Source: Tamarix chinensis
Taxonomy: Eukaryota; Streptophyta; Magnoliopsida; Caryophyllales; Tamaricaceae
Direction: 5' to 3'
Assembly (NCBI GenBank): GCA_030549775.1
Contig: CM060175.1
Coordinates: forward strand, 68,477,245 to 68,541,244
DNA length: 64,000 nucleotides
Positions within the stretch are counted from its first letter, which is position 1. The number at the start of each line of letters is the position of its first letter. The translations under genes were made by a program, and so were the position numbers. Below are positions 45,364 through 58,224 of the stretch, piece by piece. The notes under the pieces are model-generated. The model saw only the letters and a program-made list of their open reading frames with translations, did no database searches and was not told the DNA's origin.

Positions 45364-46522
45364 CTACCACAACCTCTTCCCCATAGCTACAATATTCCAA
45401 TAGGAAATATTTTTCCGCCCTAAACCCCTTTCTTTGATGGGGAGGCAAACCTGCTGCCAGGAGACCAAGGCCTTATGAGATCCAGAATTAAGACCTGGCC
45501 AGAGGAAGTTCCTGCAAATGTTGTCAACATAAGCTATAACCTTTTTGGGGAGGATGAAAACTTGAGACCATAAATTCTGAATGCCAAACAACATAGACTT
45601 AATTATTTGGATTCTCCCAACATAACTGAGATGCTTGTTAGTCCATAGGAGAATCCTAGTAGAGAGAGAATCAATCAAAGGATAAAAGTGGGCAATACCC
45701 AACCTAGCAGAGGCAAGGGGGACACCCATATATCTAAAAAGGAAATAACCTTCATCGCACTTGGAAATCTCCAAAATCTGAGCCTTAATAGTATCAATTA
45801 CCCTTGTCAAATAAACTAAACTCTTAAAGGGGTTAGCTTTCAAACCAAAACAATGAGCAAAGTCATCCAACTTCTGTTTAAGAAGAGAGGCCGAGTAAAC
45901 ATTACCTCTAGTAAACAACAACAGATCATCAGCAAAGCATAGGTCAATTATCTTGAATTTATTGCAACCATGATGAGTGATGGCCAAGAAAATTTCTATC
46001 ATTCCATAGCTGATGCAAATCCCTGTGAAGGTATTCCATAACAATAATAAAAAGATAGGGAGATAAAGGATCTCCCTACCTGAGACCTCTCTTATAGTCA
46101 AAGGGGCAAGTCAAGGTGCCATTCACATTGAAAGATATTCTAACAGAAGTCACACATGCTATAATCAGCTTTGTGAAATGATAGGGAAAACCAAAATCCA
46201 GGAGAGTATACTACAAAAAAGTCCATTCTAGGGAGTCATAAGCTTTTTGAGTGTCTACTTTAACCATCATTCTAGGAGAAACAACCTTCCTTTGGTAGTG
46301 CTTAACTAATTCAGTGGCCATAAGGACATTATATCCTAAATTGTGTCCCTTAACAAAGGTAGCTTGAGAGTATCCAACAATGAAATGCAACACCTTTTGC
46401 AATCTATTAGCCAGTACTTTGGAGATAATTTTATAGAAGACATTATAGTAGGCAATAGGCCTAAAATCCTTTACTTTTGAAACACCTTTTAATTTTAGGA
46501 ATAAGAGTAATGGCAGTATCAT
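45364..46522 (-). pseudogene. LINE reverse transcriptase, broken
   Basis: Two open stretches. At 46522-46211 the fingers/palm part has VKDFRPIAYYNVFYKIISK, LANRLQKVL, SQATFVKGH and KVDTQKAYDSLEW (family: RPISLCNVxYKIISKxLAxRL, KxDLxKAYDxxxW). At 46101-45364 are the palm and thumb with the catalytic Phe-Ala-Asp-Asp at 45936-45925 and MGVPLASARLG, LSYVGRIQIIKSMLFG. The two catalytic Asp residues survive, but stops and a frameshift separate the halves and RT cannot be made in one piece. A 46102-46210 segment with a GDPLSPYLF-like reading bridges them in another frame. Confidence 0.88.
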
Positions 46523-47083
46523 TTACCTGCCTGAGGAGCTTCTTAGAGAACCAGAGAATTAGAAAATGCATCAGCAATGTCATTTCCAAGAATAGGCCAA
46601 GCATGTTTAAAGAATAATGGATTAAAACCATCAGACCCAGGAGCAGTCAAGTTACCCATAGAAAATAGGGTTGTCTTAGCCTCTTCAAAAGTAGGACAAG
46701 CTAGTAAAATTTGCCTTTGATCAGATGAAAGGGTGGGTCACTGAGTGCAAGCTGCAATGTTGATGTGTTTAAGTTTAGCATTAGTAGATCCAAGAATTTT
46801 TTTTAGAACCCTACAATCTCAACTTTAATCTCATCTTCTTCCAAGAGGACCTTATTTTGGTCATTAATCAGTTGGGATATTCTATTCTAAGCTCTCCTCC
46901 CCTACAAACTAGCATAGAAGAATTTATTGTTGTGATCTCCTAGCTTGACAAACTGAATGTGGGCATTTTGTTGAAGAAAGTTCTCTTTATCTCTGGCTCT
47001 CTTCTCCCATTCCAATCTGCCCAATCTTTCATTTCATGATCAAGAGGATGGTGAGACAAATCATTTACCTTGTCCTGCCAAAA
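46523..47083 (-). pseudogene. LINE linker between endonuclease and RT, decayed
   Basis: Continuation of the LINE ORF2 with many stops. Readable words include PTFSLSS.EITTINSS and GSKKNSW, and position matches the linker region before RT in L1 elements. Confidence 0.5.
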
Positions 47084-48138
47084 CTAATAAGTAAGGGCAA
47101 GCTTCTGAGAAATATTACCACACTTATTGGCATTGAACTTTTTTAATTCCTCCTTCAATAATCTGAGCTTACTCATACACTGATAATCCTTAGATCCCTC
47201 AAATTTAGTCTGCCAAACTCTTCTTACAAGGTCAAAGAAACCCTCCTTCTCAACCCATATGTTCAGAAATTTTAAAGGTTTAGATCCTATTGAATGCACC
47301 TCCTTCAGATGAACAACCAAAGCATGGTGATCAGAAGCAGGGTGATGGGTAGTATAAATTGTAGAAGAAGGGAACATATCCAACCATTCATTATTTCCTA
47401 CACCTCTAGATCCTAACTCCTACCTGTTTGTCCAAGTAAACCAGGATCCAAAAGAAGGTAAATCACCAAGACCACAATCTTATAGACACTGGAAAAATTC
47501 TAAGATATCCTGGGAATCATACTGCCATCAATATTCTCTTAGGAAGAGGTCACCACATTAAAATCACCAATAGCTATCCAAGGAAAAGATTGGTTGTCCA
47601 ACCTTCTCATCTACTCCCATAATTCCCTTCTAAGGACACTAGTATTAAATACATAAGTAAAAGTAATACCAAATTGCTTTTGAGAATTCAAATAGGTATC
47701 CAGACAATGAATATCGTGGGTAGTTTTTGCAATAATTTGAATATTATATACAAAATCATCCCATAATATCCAAACTCTACCATTGTGGTGTTGATCATAA
47801 TTATTTTCCTATTTCCAATTAAAACTAAGTTTGTGGATAATGCAGTCTGCTTTATCCTTCTTCACTGTGGTTTCTAAAATACCCAACAAACCAATTCTAT
47901 GATGAATCACAAGGTTTCTCACAACCCTGTGTTTAAGGGTTTTATTTAACCCACTAATATTCCAAATAGCAATGGTCATGAGAAAAAGGGAACAACAACC
48001 TCCTCCCCCCCTATCCACACCTCCAGCCTTCAGCCTTTGAATGGTACTCCCTTGACTTGGAGAACATAACTCAGGAGATGCCATATGAGGAGACTTGTCT
48101 CCCAATAAGGAAATCTCCTTACCCTTCATTGAAACCAT
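47084..48138 (-). pseudogene. LINE endonuclease remnant
   Basis: Apurinic-type endonuclease domain: start IAIWNISGLNKTLKHR at about 47970 (family xxWNVRGLNxPxKxxxV), the GDFN motif at 47568-47557 (WIAIGDFNVV), and SDHHALVVHL near 47330 (family SDHxPL). Catalytic Asp/Asn and the C-terminal SDH are preserved as words, but stops lie between them. Confidence 0.82.
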
Positions 48139-48204
48139 CTATCTATTTTGATGAATTTGAACAATTTCAGAAACATGAGGATCAGACTATTATGAAGAGG
48201 TATT

Positions 48205-49329
48205 CTAAACTACATCAGGTCTTGAGGAAGACTTGGGAAAGTCAAGGTTCAGTCCAAAAAAATTCTCCTTTAGAGGTTTTTGTTCATGAGTAATTACAAG
48301 TTTAAATCTCCACATTTTAGTTTTAGGGATCTTTTTTCCACCCCTGCCATGACATTGGGTAGAATCATGACCCATAACATCACAGAGATAACAAAACTTG
48401 GGTCTCCATTCATAGGCCACACTCTGCTGCAATTCCTTCACTCCAGGCAATAGAACAACAACGGTATCAAGGAGAGGAATGTTGATATCAATCTCAATTA
48501 AAACTCCTGGGAAAGAAACTCTCCCCCTCTGTGCTATGACAGTATCATCACATATAGGTTGCAACAACAAACTATCCATTCTGCATAGGCTATCATCGGA
48601 CCATAGGTGCAAAGGCAGGCCAGGAAATATCACCCACAATGGCCTGATCCTCCAATCCTTGGCTGACATAGAAACTTCAAGGGTTCATTTCCTAAGCAGC
48701 ATTGGTCTAACTCCAAAAATCCAATAAGGTTTATTGAGTATTTGGTACATATCATCCTGTGAAGCAAATTTGTACACAAAGAAACCTTGATCATGAGAAT
48801 AGACCTCAGACAACACAGGGAGGAAATTTCATCTTTCCTTAACAAACTGAGTCATTTGAAAATGGCTCGGTTGAATCCCAGCCACCATTCCTACCAATGA
48901 GTTCTCCTAGCATTTAGCCTCTTTCGAAATCTCATCTACTTGTATCATTACTTTGTGAGAACCATCAACAACAAGAGGAGGAATGTATTTTAAGGACATT
49001 CCCTGTTCAGGATGCCTATTGTTGATCAAGATATCCCTCCAAGATCAGCCATCAGGTATATCAATGGAGGCAACATTATTTCAAATCTAGGCAGTATGAT
49101 CATCCATGTTAGGGCCATTATGATTCAGAGATTGATTAGCAATTGGGGTCTCCAGATTAGGTTTAATCGACACCAGCAATTAATTCACAGATTGTAGTTC
49201 ACAAGGCAATGGTTTCCCTTTGTTATTATATTCAACAAATTCGTCACCTGCATAGTCCATCGACGTCCGATGATTCTCCTCATCCGAAGTAAGGGTCACC
49301 TTATGCTTGGCGGCTTTCTTCTTCGCCAT
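48205..49329 (-). pseudogene. LINE ORF1-like protein with DUF4283-type region and CCHC knuckle
   Basis: Start MAKKKAAKHK at 49329; the frame then breaks several times. The 48845-48630 and 48669-48205 stretches give PLWVIFPGLPLHLWSDDSL (DUF4283-type, family WVRLPGLPLHLW) followed by PKFCYLCDVMGHDSTQCHG, a CCHC zinc knuckle (Cys-x2-Cys-x4-His-x4-Cys intact). It probably binds the element RNA. Not expressed as one protein because of stops near 49180 and 48900. Confidence 0.8.
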
Positions 49330-49370
49330 GGAAGCTGAACAGAAAACAAGATCAAGAAGAGGAGGGCACA

Positions 49371-50233
49371 TTCATAATGATTGAATAGCATAGTAAAATG
49401 ATAATACAACATAATAATGATTGAATGTGAGCCTTAAATTACATTATATCCAACTAATAATTCCAAATCTTTAATAATAGTTAATCCTTTAACAAAAAGA
49501 TATATATATATACAACATAAAATTTTACAACGATAAATAAAATAAAATAAAATAAATAGAATTCATGAAGGCATGGAATAATCTTTGTAAATTTTCCATA
49601 TTGATCAAATACTTAACTATTATTCTCATTTTTCAAATTAAATCATTGGTGAGACAAAATTATTCTCTCTAATTATATAATAGGAAAAAAACTATCAAAT
49701 AGTGAATTATATACGAAAAATGCATATTTAAAAAAATATGTACATATTTATACAATTTATTGAACAAGATATTATTTATAGTTATCGGATTGGATATCAA
49801 GTTTACTTGATTTTCAATGATCGGAACCGTTATTTGATCTCGAAAAATAAATATGGGATTGGTTATCTGTGAATCATTTTGAATATCAAATCAGTTTATC
49901 AAATATTAGATCACTTAAATAACCCTAATTATCAGGATGTGTCAATATATCAGTTTGACATGTGTTACTTCAAGTTCAAGATAATTTAATAACTTCCATT
50001 GGATTACTTTAGATACATGTTTACTCAGAATTTTCTAGAGCACAGGTCTAGTTCAATAATTTAGAATTCATTTTATCTCAAGTTAATTTATCATTTAGGG
50101 TTAAGTTTGGATTAAGTTACTTCTGATTTAAATTTGATTGGATTTCCAGTTGATATAAATCACGTTATGTTAGTTTAGGCCGTTTCAAATAACAGGTTAA
50201 TACCTCAGTGACTACTTCATATATGACTCATAT
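49371..50233. other. AT-rich spacer, nothing recognised
   Basis: No supported gene. It contains a (TA)n-like patch near 49500 and short TGGATTGG/GATTGG words near 49780-50170 that may be MITE residue. Confidence 0.4.
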
Positions 50234-50808
50234 TGTAATATCCTAAAATATTATTTAATATTAATCCTGATTAATTTATATTTTAATCTAACCCTTAAAA
50301 TCTTAGCTTAATTATTTTGTTAACATCTGATCCGTAAATCCAAATAAAATCTTAAACTAATCTATCCTAATTAATGTATATTTTCTTTTCTTTTAATCCA
50401 CCCTAAATTTAGATATTTTACCTCAATTTACTTTTTCTAATTGGGTATCCTAAGTATAGATAAATTAATTTTATCTTAATCCTAAATTTAATGTAATTCT
50501 AATTCTAACATTAAATTTTTTGTTTTCCTTTTTCTTTCTTTTTTCTTTTTTCCTTTTTTTCTTCCCTTTCTCTATTTTTTCCTTCTCTTTTTCTTTCTTT
50601 CCTTTTTGCCCTTACTAGCATCATCCCAGCTCCAACCACCACCCCCTTTGCAACCCTCGTCCCAACTCCACCCACCATCTCACCACCTCCCTTCCCATGG
50701 ATTCTTGTCCATCTCCTCTAAGTTGTGCCCATCTCCTCCTCTCATTAAGTTGCCTAACACCATCTAACACACCTTCCTCCCCATCACGTCAATGCCCCAT
50801 CCACCTCT
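50234..50808 (+). repeat. LTR 5' fragment 1 (TGTAATATCC start)
   Basis: Begins TGTAATATCC, then an AT-rich block, then a pyrimidine-rich block (50515-50808), the same order as the 5' part of the long-LTR family. It is cut by the next LTR start at 50809. Confidence 0.5.
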
Positions 50809-51405
50809 TATAATACCCCAAATTATTATAACCCTAAATTAGAACGTTTAACCTTTTATCCGAAAATTTTAATATTTATATATTAATTTAATTATTTTGG
50901 TCAACCTTTGACCCACAAATATAGATAAATTATGTAATAAATTAATATAATTATTCTATCACAATCTTTTTATTTAAATAAAACCCTAAACCCATAATTT
51001 TACTAAAATTATTTTTCTTAAGTTGATACCCTAATGATTGGATAAATTAATATAATATTATCTTAATAACCTAAATTTAATCTATTTTTTAATTCTAACC
51101 CTAAATCTATTTTCCTTTCCTTTTTCTTTTTTTTTTCCCTTTTTCCTTTTTCCTGTTTCCTTTTCTTCCTTACCTTCCTTTTCTCTTTCTCTTTTTTGTC
51201 CCTTCTTTTCTATTATTGGGCTAGCCTATTACCCCACCCCCTATTTTCTTTCTTTATTCTTCTTCTTCTTCTTCCCATGTAGCCCTTACCCCTCTCTTTT
51301 CCTTTTCTTTCCTCCCACCCCAACAACTAGCCCAATCTCATCTCTTATCTTCCTTCCTCCATCTACACCCCTACACCCTTACGCCCCTCTTAAGTCTAGG
51401 GATGA
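50809..51405 (+). repeat. LTR 5' fragment 2 (TATAATACCCC start)
   Basis: Begins TATAATACCCCAAATT and repeats the AT-rich then pyrimidine-rich (51110-51390) order of fragment 1 and of 51823-53037. The pyrimidine-rich sequence after 61729 may be its continuation on the far side of later insertions. Confidence 0.5.
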
Positions 51406-51822
51406 TAAATTTTTCCGCGTGTTAAGGGCCCCATCGGAGATTTTCCATTTGGGTTCGGATTCGGGGAGAGAATTCGGGGATCGAGTTCGGATTAGGGGAT
51501 TTTTTCGGGGACAAGGTGGGGACGAGTTTGGAATCCCCATTCCCGAACCCACCCCGAATAACTTTTTTATATTATATATATATTATAGAATATAAATTAA
51601 AAGTATAATATAAAAAAAGGCTTGAGGATCTAGGATCGGGCATAAAGTTGGGTTTCGGGGATCGAGTTGGGTTTCAAAGTTGAGGAATAAATAAGGGATG
51701 GGAAATAGATCGAAGATCAGGTCGGATGTGGGGATTTGATCCCCACGGGGATCGGATCAGGGTATCCTTGATAAAAAAAATTGGAGATCGGGTCGGATTC
51801 GGGAATAGGGATAGTGTCCCCG
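51406..51822. mobile_element. MITE-like fragment (TAGGGATGATAAAT end)
   Basis: Starts TAGGGATGATAAATTTTTCCGC and is full of GGGGATCGGGTTCGG-type words on one side and CCCGAACC on the other, typical of hAT-like plant MITEs. The right inverted end is missing where the TGTAATACCCC LTR starts at 51823. Confidence 0.5.
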
Positions 51823-53037
51823 TGTAATACCCCAAAATTTTAAAAACCGATAATTTAATAAATAGCCTTTATTTGGGATAAATTAACTTTTAAATTTATT
51901 TAAGTTAATTATTTTGTGGATTTCTCAGTATATAAAAATGGATATGAATATTTAATAATATAAATATAAATATCTGGCTATTTTATTATACTCATTTATT
52001 TAAATAATTTTCCAAACTAATATTTTATAAAATTAACCTTTTTTAAACCAATATATTAAATCATTAAATTAATATATCTATCAAAAATATTAAATTCTAT
52101 TATTCTAAAAACTATTTTATCTTATTTCTCTCCATTTTTCCTTTTCCTTTTTCTTTCTCATTTCTCTTCTTTTTATCCTTTTCCTTCCTTTTCCTTTTTC
52201 TTTCCCTTCGGGCCGCCAGGCCGTAACCCTCTCTCCCCCGCGCTCTGGGCCTCCAACCCAATTCTCTTTCCTCTTCCCTTCTCCCGTGTGATGGTCAGAC
52301 CTTCCCCCTTATTTTCTTTCCTTTTTCCCCCCATTTGGGTCAGTCCAACACCTTTCTTTTTCTCCCCCTCTCCCTCAAGCGCGGGCTGGCCCGCTCCCTC
52401 TTCTTTCTCCCTCACCCGGCCAGCCTACCCCTCCTTTCCTTTTTTTCTTCTTCCTATTCCCTCCAACCTCGACCATCAAGCATGCCACCTGCGCCATGGC
52501 AGTCTACACCACCACCTTTGCCACCTTCCCTCTACAGCCTACCACCCTGCTCTGTCTCCCCCGTCCTTTTCTTCCCATTCTTGGACCAAACCCAACCTTC
52601 ACCCCCAACCATGCATGCTTTCCTTTCCTTTCTTTCCCTTCCCTCTCCCTACACCCCGACACCACCTGCCACCTGCAACCTACCCCCAATCGGCTGCACC
52701 TACGTCCCCTCTTCTCCTTTTCCTTTTTCTTCTTCTCCATTTCTTCTCCTTTCCTTTCCTTCCCCTATTTTTGCTCTACCACCTCAACCGCTAATGCCAG
52801 CGCCCTACCAACCACCTGCATCACCTCCTTCTACCCCCTACTAACACCCTACACCACCAAGCCACCCCCTTGGGCCTCCTGCACGCTGCAGCCACCTCTC
52901 TTCCTTTTCTTTTTCTTCCCCCCTTCTCAGCCTCCTCCCTACACCACCGCCCTCTGACGCCATTTCGCAGCTTTTGCAACCTCCCAAGTCACCAACCTAC
53001 TCCCTGTAACCACCTATACCACCCCACATCCTCCTTT
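51823..53037 (+). mobile_element. Long-LTR 5' part, plus orientation
   Basis: TGTAATACCCCAAAATTTTA start, AT-rich block, then pyrimidine-rich block (52130-53030) with overlapping open frames in two or three phases (168, 169 and 153 codons). The end of the block translates LPSHQPTPCNHLYHP, nearly the same as LPSHQPTPYNLLYHP in the LTR at 20650-26463. It breaks off at about 53037, where minisatellite in the opposite family orientation begins. The segment at 60352-61728 could be the 3' part of the same LTR. Confidence 0.6.
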
Positions 53038-54868
53038 AATTGGTTAATTTACCAAATTACCCTTCTCTAGTATCATACTTATCCAATTGCCCTTCTACAA
53101 TCATAATTTAATTACTAAATTATCTTTCATCGTTATCATAATTACCAAGTTACCCCTATTCTCAAGTTTACCATAAATATCCTCTTAACTTCAAAGTTAC
53201 CCTTTTACCCCTTACTTTCAAATTACCATAATATCCTTTTACTTACAAAACTACCCCTTCTACCCCTTTTATTTAGGAAAATTACCATAACACCCCTTTT
53301 ACTTTACAAATTACTATTTTACCCTTTTTCATTCAAAATTACTATTTTTATTCTTCCTTACAAAATTACCAAAATGCCATTTTTCACTTATGAAATTTTC
53401 ACTCAACCCCTTTATTCACCATTTTTATGAATTTACTAACACTACATAAAATAATGATATTAGTGCTTCATTCTTATCATCTAAGTCCACCAACATGTCA
53501 TTATTCAACAAAATACTCATTAGCAACTACATACATTAATTCACATACCTCATAAGCATAATTACTAAAATACCCTTAAAGAATAACATCATTCATGCAT
53601 TAGCAACATGATACATCATAAACAAGCATTTAACATTTCCATCCATAATCAAACTCCTTCCTTAATTAACATACCTACATATGGCACAAAAGTCATCATG
53701 CTTTTCCTTTTTATCAAACAATATAAGAAACCATATACATATCATGCTAAGCACACAAAACATGCATAAAATCATACTAAACCCTTAATGTGCTAGCATA
53801 CGTTTTTCCATATATTTAAGGGAGGATTAACGGTTACCTTAATCCCGCAAAATATCAAATCTTACCAAGCATAATTAGCAACTCAACACCTAAAAATAGC
53901 ATCCATCATTATTATGTTAGAAATAAGAAGTTAAAAGGATAAAACTTTATAAAACAAATTTATTTAATAATAATACACTTTAATTAAATATGGATATACC
54001 TCAAAACTTAACCAAATGAGTTTCAAAATAAGGGGGAGCTCACGTTCCATGAGCAGCGTGAGTCTTATGCAAAATCATGGGGAGAAAAGGGCTCAAAGAG
54101 GGTGAAGGGAGCAAAATTTGTTATTTTCGGGTTAGGGTCTTTAGGCTAGAAAAGAAGGTGGATGGGGGAGGTTTCAAGGCAAGGGAATGGTGCAGAAGTG
54201 AAGAGGGGGTGTAGGTGGAGGCTAAGGGTGGTTTCATGGCGGCATAGGGCGGCGGAGACGGCGGCGGCAAGGCGGCAAAGTTGGTGGCCGAGAAGGGTCG
54301 AAGGGAAGGGGTTGTGAAGGAAGGAAAAGGAGAGGGAAAAATGGAGGGGCGCAAGGGTTTTTTCGGCCAACTAAGGTAGGGCGGTGGTAGAGGGGGTTGC
54401 AAGGTGTCGAACGGTAAGTTGGGTGGCGGCAGAGGTGGCCGGACGACGACGGAATCGGCGGTTGCAGGTGGCTCGATGGTAAGGGGAAAATGGGGAGAAA
54501 AAGGAAGGGGGGAAGGGAGGAAGTGTCGAGGCTCAAGGGTGGCTTGGGGGGCCTCGTGGTGGCGCAGGATGGTAGTAGGTGGTGGCATAAGGCGGCGCAG
54601 GGGCTGGGCGCGGTGGTGCAAGCGGCAGTGGGCGGCGGTGATAAAAAAAACGGGGAGGAGAATGGAAGGAGAAGGAAGGAGAGAAGAGGGAGTTCGGGGA
54701 AGGAGAAGGGCTCAAAAATGAGGGGAATGAAGGGTTGGGGAGACGGAGAAAAAGAAGAGGGAGAAGAGAGGGGGCAGCGGCTGGCCGATCGGTGCTGCAG
54801 TGGTGGCAGGGATGTCGGTTGGCAGGGGAAAGAGAGGGAAGAAGAAGGAAAGGGAGAGAGGCACGTGA
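53038..54868 (-). mobile_element. Long-LTR, minus orientation, left part (interrupted by solo LTR)
   Basis: Holds the minisatellite (53040-53400), the block ending CGGTTACCTTAATCCCGC (about 53840), the hairpin (54039-54062) and the purine-rich top strand (54070-54868). This is the middle and upstream part of the family on the minus strand. It is interrupted by the solo LTR at 54869-59586 and resumes at 59592-60351, where its TGTAATCTCC start lies. Its own 3' end is missing at the left. Confidence 0.65.
54039..54062. other. Conserved LTR hairpin (copy 2)
   Basis: CTCACGTTCC / GCAGCGTGAG around ATGA: two mismatches in the left arm compared with the perfect version at 58199-58222. Confidence 0.7.
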
Positions 54869-55610
54869 TGTAACACCCCCAAAATTCACTACTGAAAAAT
54901 TTCGTTTAGTTAAAAGAGAATTGCGGAAGCGGATTAATAAACCGTGAACTTTGGGAGTATTACCGCCACACCTAGTACCAGACCGGTTCACTCATACCGT
55001 TCCAGTACTAAGTGCTAAGGCTAAAGGAGTAAAATAAAACTTTACGAGAACTTAAGCATTTGAAGATCAGAGTAGCACAGTAAATACTTTACAAGAGAAA
55101 CATTCAACCACGGTGTTTACAAAATAACATATACGTTGAATTTAAAGGAGACAAATTAAAATCCTAAAAATTTTCGGACAGTACCTTACGCTCTCCCCAA
55201 GGGCCCACTTGAATAGCACCTGAACACAACCTGCAAGGGGTACTGCCCATTGAATAGGCAGGGGCCCCATGGAAGGAACCCTTCAGTACTACGGTACTGA
55301 GTAACCCTTTAAAAACACACTTAAAGTACAGGCACGCCATATTACACATGATACTACCACATTCAGATATAACCATAGGTATAAACATGGTATTCAGATC
55401 CAATTATTTGTACATCCAATAACTCAATGATACATTAATAGCGTATACGTAAAATTCACTTTCATATATTCAATAATCCATCAACCAATATCAAATAGGC
55501 CATGATCAGTAATCGAGATATTTTTCGGGCCTTGAGGCTATTAATCAATCGTCTCAATGACTAACATTTTTCCATAACTCATTCGCATCCAAAATAAATT
55601 TCATTGAGCT

Positions 55611-55770
55611 CGGGACCCCCACTATTATTGCCGGTGGACCGGAATATATGTAAAATCATCATCCAGGGCACAACGCTCCTGGCCACTATTATAACCGGTG
55701 GACCGGGATATGTAAAGAATCATCACCCAGGGCACAACGCTCCTGGCCACTATTATAACTGGTGGACCGG
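55611..55770 (-). repeat. 64 bp tandem repeat in solo LTR, three copies
   Basis: ACTATTATnnCCGGTGGACCGG at 55621, 55685 and 55749, exactly 64 bases apart, with GGGCACAACGCTCCTGGCC between. Confidence 0.88.
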
Positions 55771-56499
55771 GACTCAATATCATAAATTGCTGGGCCCGGC
55801 TCATTAATATTCCACTTTCAATTATAGTATCTTTCCTTTCTTTAATCAGCACATCAATCATATTTATTTGCCTCGATAGGGAGATCAAGAACCCGGGACA
55901 CAAAGGTACACCGGTCGCACTAGTGCATAAAAGCAACTCAGTACCCTTCAACTAGTAACCCAGGGACGCAAAGGTACCCTGGTCGTACTGGTGCATAAAG
56001 CTAACTCAGTACCCTACCGACAAGGACACCTAATCCTTAAGTATGCATACCCCCTACTAGGTCCGTAGAGCTAGATAGAGTAGATATAGGGCCTGGCTGG
56101 GGCACAAAGGCACACCAGCAAATACCATAATAATCGTGGACTAAACCACGTCCTTAGGGTAGCGACCCCTATGGAGTCACCATTCCCGATATCGAGGTCT
56201 TTCACTTTAAGTATTAATGTCTTAATTAATGGTGATCACAAAAGCACAACAATAAGATAATTATCCTCTTTTAATCGTTCAGATATCATCAGAAATCTCT
56301 TATTCAGATGGTCATCCAAAGTAACATAGGAGAATCATTAAGGCCATCTTAAACTCATCTAATTCCGAATTAAAACTCAATCTCGTGATACTTACTAATC
56401 ATCAAACAATCCTTACCTCGTTAATCAACACTATTAGAGCCATGTTACAAATTCCACAATCATAATGATATACTGGATACAACCTACTTATTTACCCCT

Positions 56500-57560
56500 T
56501 TACTTATAAAATCACTACGTCACCCTTTCTTATTTTATAAATTATCATGTTACCCTCCTTGTTACCAAATCACCAAGTTATCCCTTATTCAATTTAGGTT
56601 ACTGAATTATTTATCATACTTATTAGGACATCAATTCCCCCTTAATAATTATTACACTTAATATACTTTCCATTTAATTGGTTAGATTACCACTTTGCCC
56701 CTTTCTCCTTTATTATAATTAATAAATTATCCTTAAGTTGGTCAAATTACCAAACTACCCTTCCTCATTGTCAAAATTACCAAATTGCCCTTTGGTTGGT
56801 TAAATTACCAAATTACCCTTGCATATGATCATAATTACAACTTTGCCCTTCTCTGTTATTAAATTTACCAAATTACCCTTTTGTTATTTAAGTTACCGAA
56901 TTGCCCTTCTTAATTGTCATAATTACCAAACTACCCTACTCCATTATCCAAAATTACGAAAATACCCTCCAGTCAGTTAAATTACCAACTTACCCCTCAC
57001 ATTTATCATATTTACCATCTTACCCTTCTCTACTATTAATTATCAAATTACCCTTTAGTTATTTAACTTATTATCTTACCCTTCTCAATAATTATTATTT
57101 CCAATTTACTCCTTTCCAATGTTCACCTTTACCCCTTTGATTTACACAATTACCGTTTTACCCCTTTACCTTCAAATTTACCATTTTACCCCCTTAACTC
57201 CCAAAATTACCATATCGCCCTTTTACTAATAACTTTTCCATTTATCCTTAATTATAAAATTACTATCTTACCTCCTTTAATTTCCAAATTACCATTCCGC
57301 CCTTAGATTGTAAAATTATCATTTCGTCCTTTAATCATAAAATTACTATTTTGCCCTTTAATTATAAAATTACAATTTTACCCTTTTATTATAACATTAC
57401 CAAATTGTCCTTTTATTACAATTTACCAAATTGCCATTCTTTTTAACAAGATTACCAAATTTCCTCTTTTATTTACAAAAATTACTCTTTCATCCTTTAT
57501 TCACAAAATTACAATTTTACCCCCTACTTCCAAAATTACTATTTTCTCCTTTTATTAACA
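56500..57560 (-). repeat. Minisatellite in solo LTR
   Basis: Repeated ATTACCAAATTACCCTT-type units, degenerating to AAAATTACnnTTTTACCCTTT units. Counterpart of 22790-23590 and 53040-53400. Confidence 0.75.
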
Positions 57561-58198
57561 AATTCACCACTTTACTCTTTACACACCCTTATTATTATTA
57601 AATCATCATTAATACTACATAAAGTATTAACCTTAAAGTCTCACCCATGACTCTTATAATTAAGGTAATGCTTATTAGCACAGGTATATATATATTAGGC
57701 CATACTCTTGTACAATATATATTAGTAAAATCTCCTAATGCTAACAAGGTGTTAAACAAGAATTAAATACCACCATAGCATATAACCACATGGATAATAA
57801 TTAACATTTTCCCTAACCACCCAATTATTACCTTAAATATTATCCCCATACATATCATCAATCTATCATGCTTCCTTTCAACAATAAACACAATAACCAC
57901 ATATGATATGCTAAGCAACATACATCAAGCATAATACACATTAATAATGCCTAATGTGATAACATGCATTAATCCATGCATTTAAGCGGGATTTAACGGT
58001 TACCTTAATCTCGCAAAATTATCAACCTTACCAAGCACAATTAGCAATTCAACACCTAAAAATAATATCCATCATATACATGTTAGAAATAAAATCCAAG
58101 TATAAAACTTTATAAAATTAAATTAGTAAAACACTTAATATAAAACACCATTATACCTTAAGAAATTTAGTCAATTAGTCTTTTTACATATAGTAGAG

Positions 58199-58222
58199 CT
58201 CACGCTGCATGAGCAGCGTGAG
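58199..58222. other. Conserved LTR hairpin (copy 3, perfect)
   Basis: Perfect 10 bp arms CTCACGCTGC and GCAGCGTGAG separated by ATGA. It sits just downstream of the pyrimidine-rich block in family orientation. Confidence 0.85.
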
Positions 58223-58224
58223 TT

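Larger units (their letters stand above)
44395..49370 (-). mobile_element. L1-type LINE (non-LTR retrotransposon), degenerate, ~5 kb
   Basis: On the minus strand the order is ORF1-like (CCHC knuckle), endonuclease, reverse transcriptase, zf-RVT and an A-rich tail at 44390-44400, the layout of plant L1-clade elements. The start codon region MAKKKAAKHK is at 49329. The tail shows as a T run on the plus strand. No convincing target-site duplication was found at the two ends. Stops and frameshifts are present in every domain, so it is inactive. It lies 1.3 kb upstream of the five-exon gene. Confidence 0.88.

Noticed and set aside
44335..49400. Target-site duplication for the LINE
   Set aside because: Sequences next to the A-run and next to the 5' end (TTCATAATGATTG) share no convincing direct repeat.
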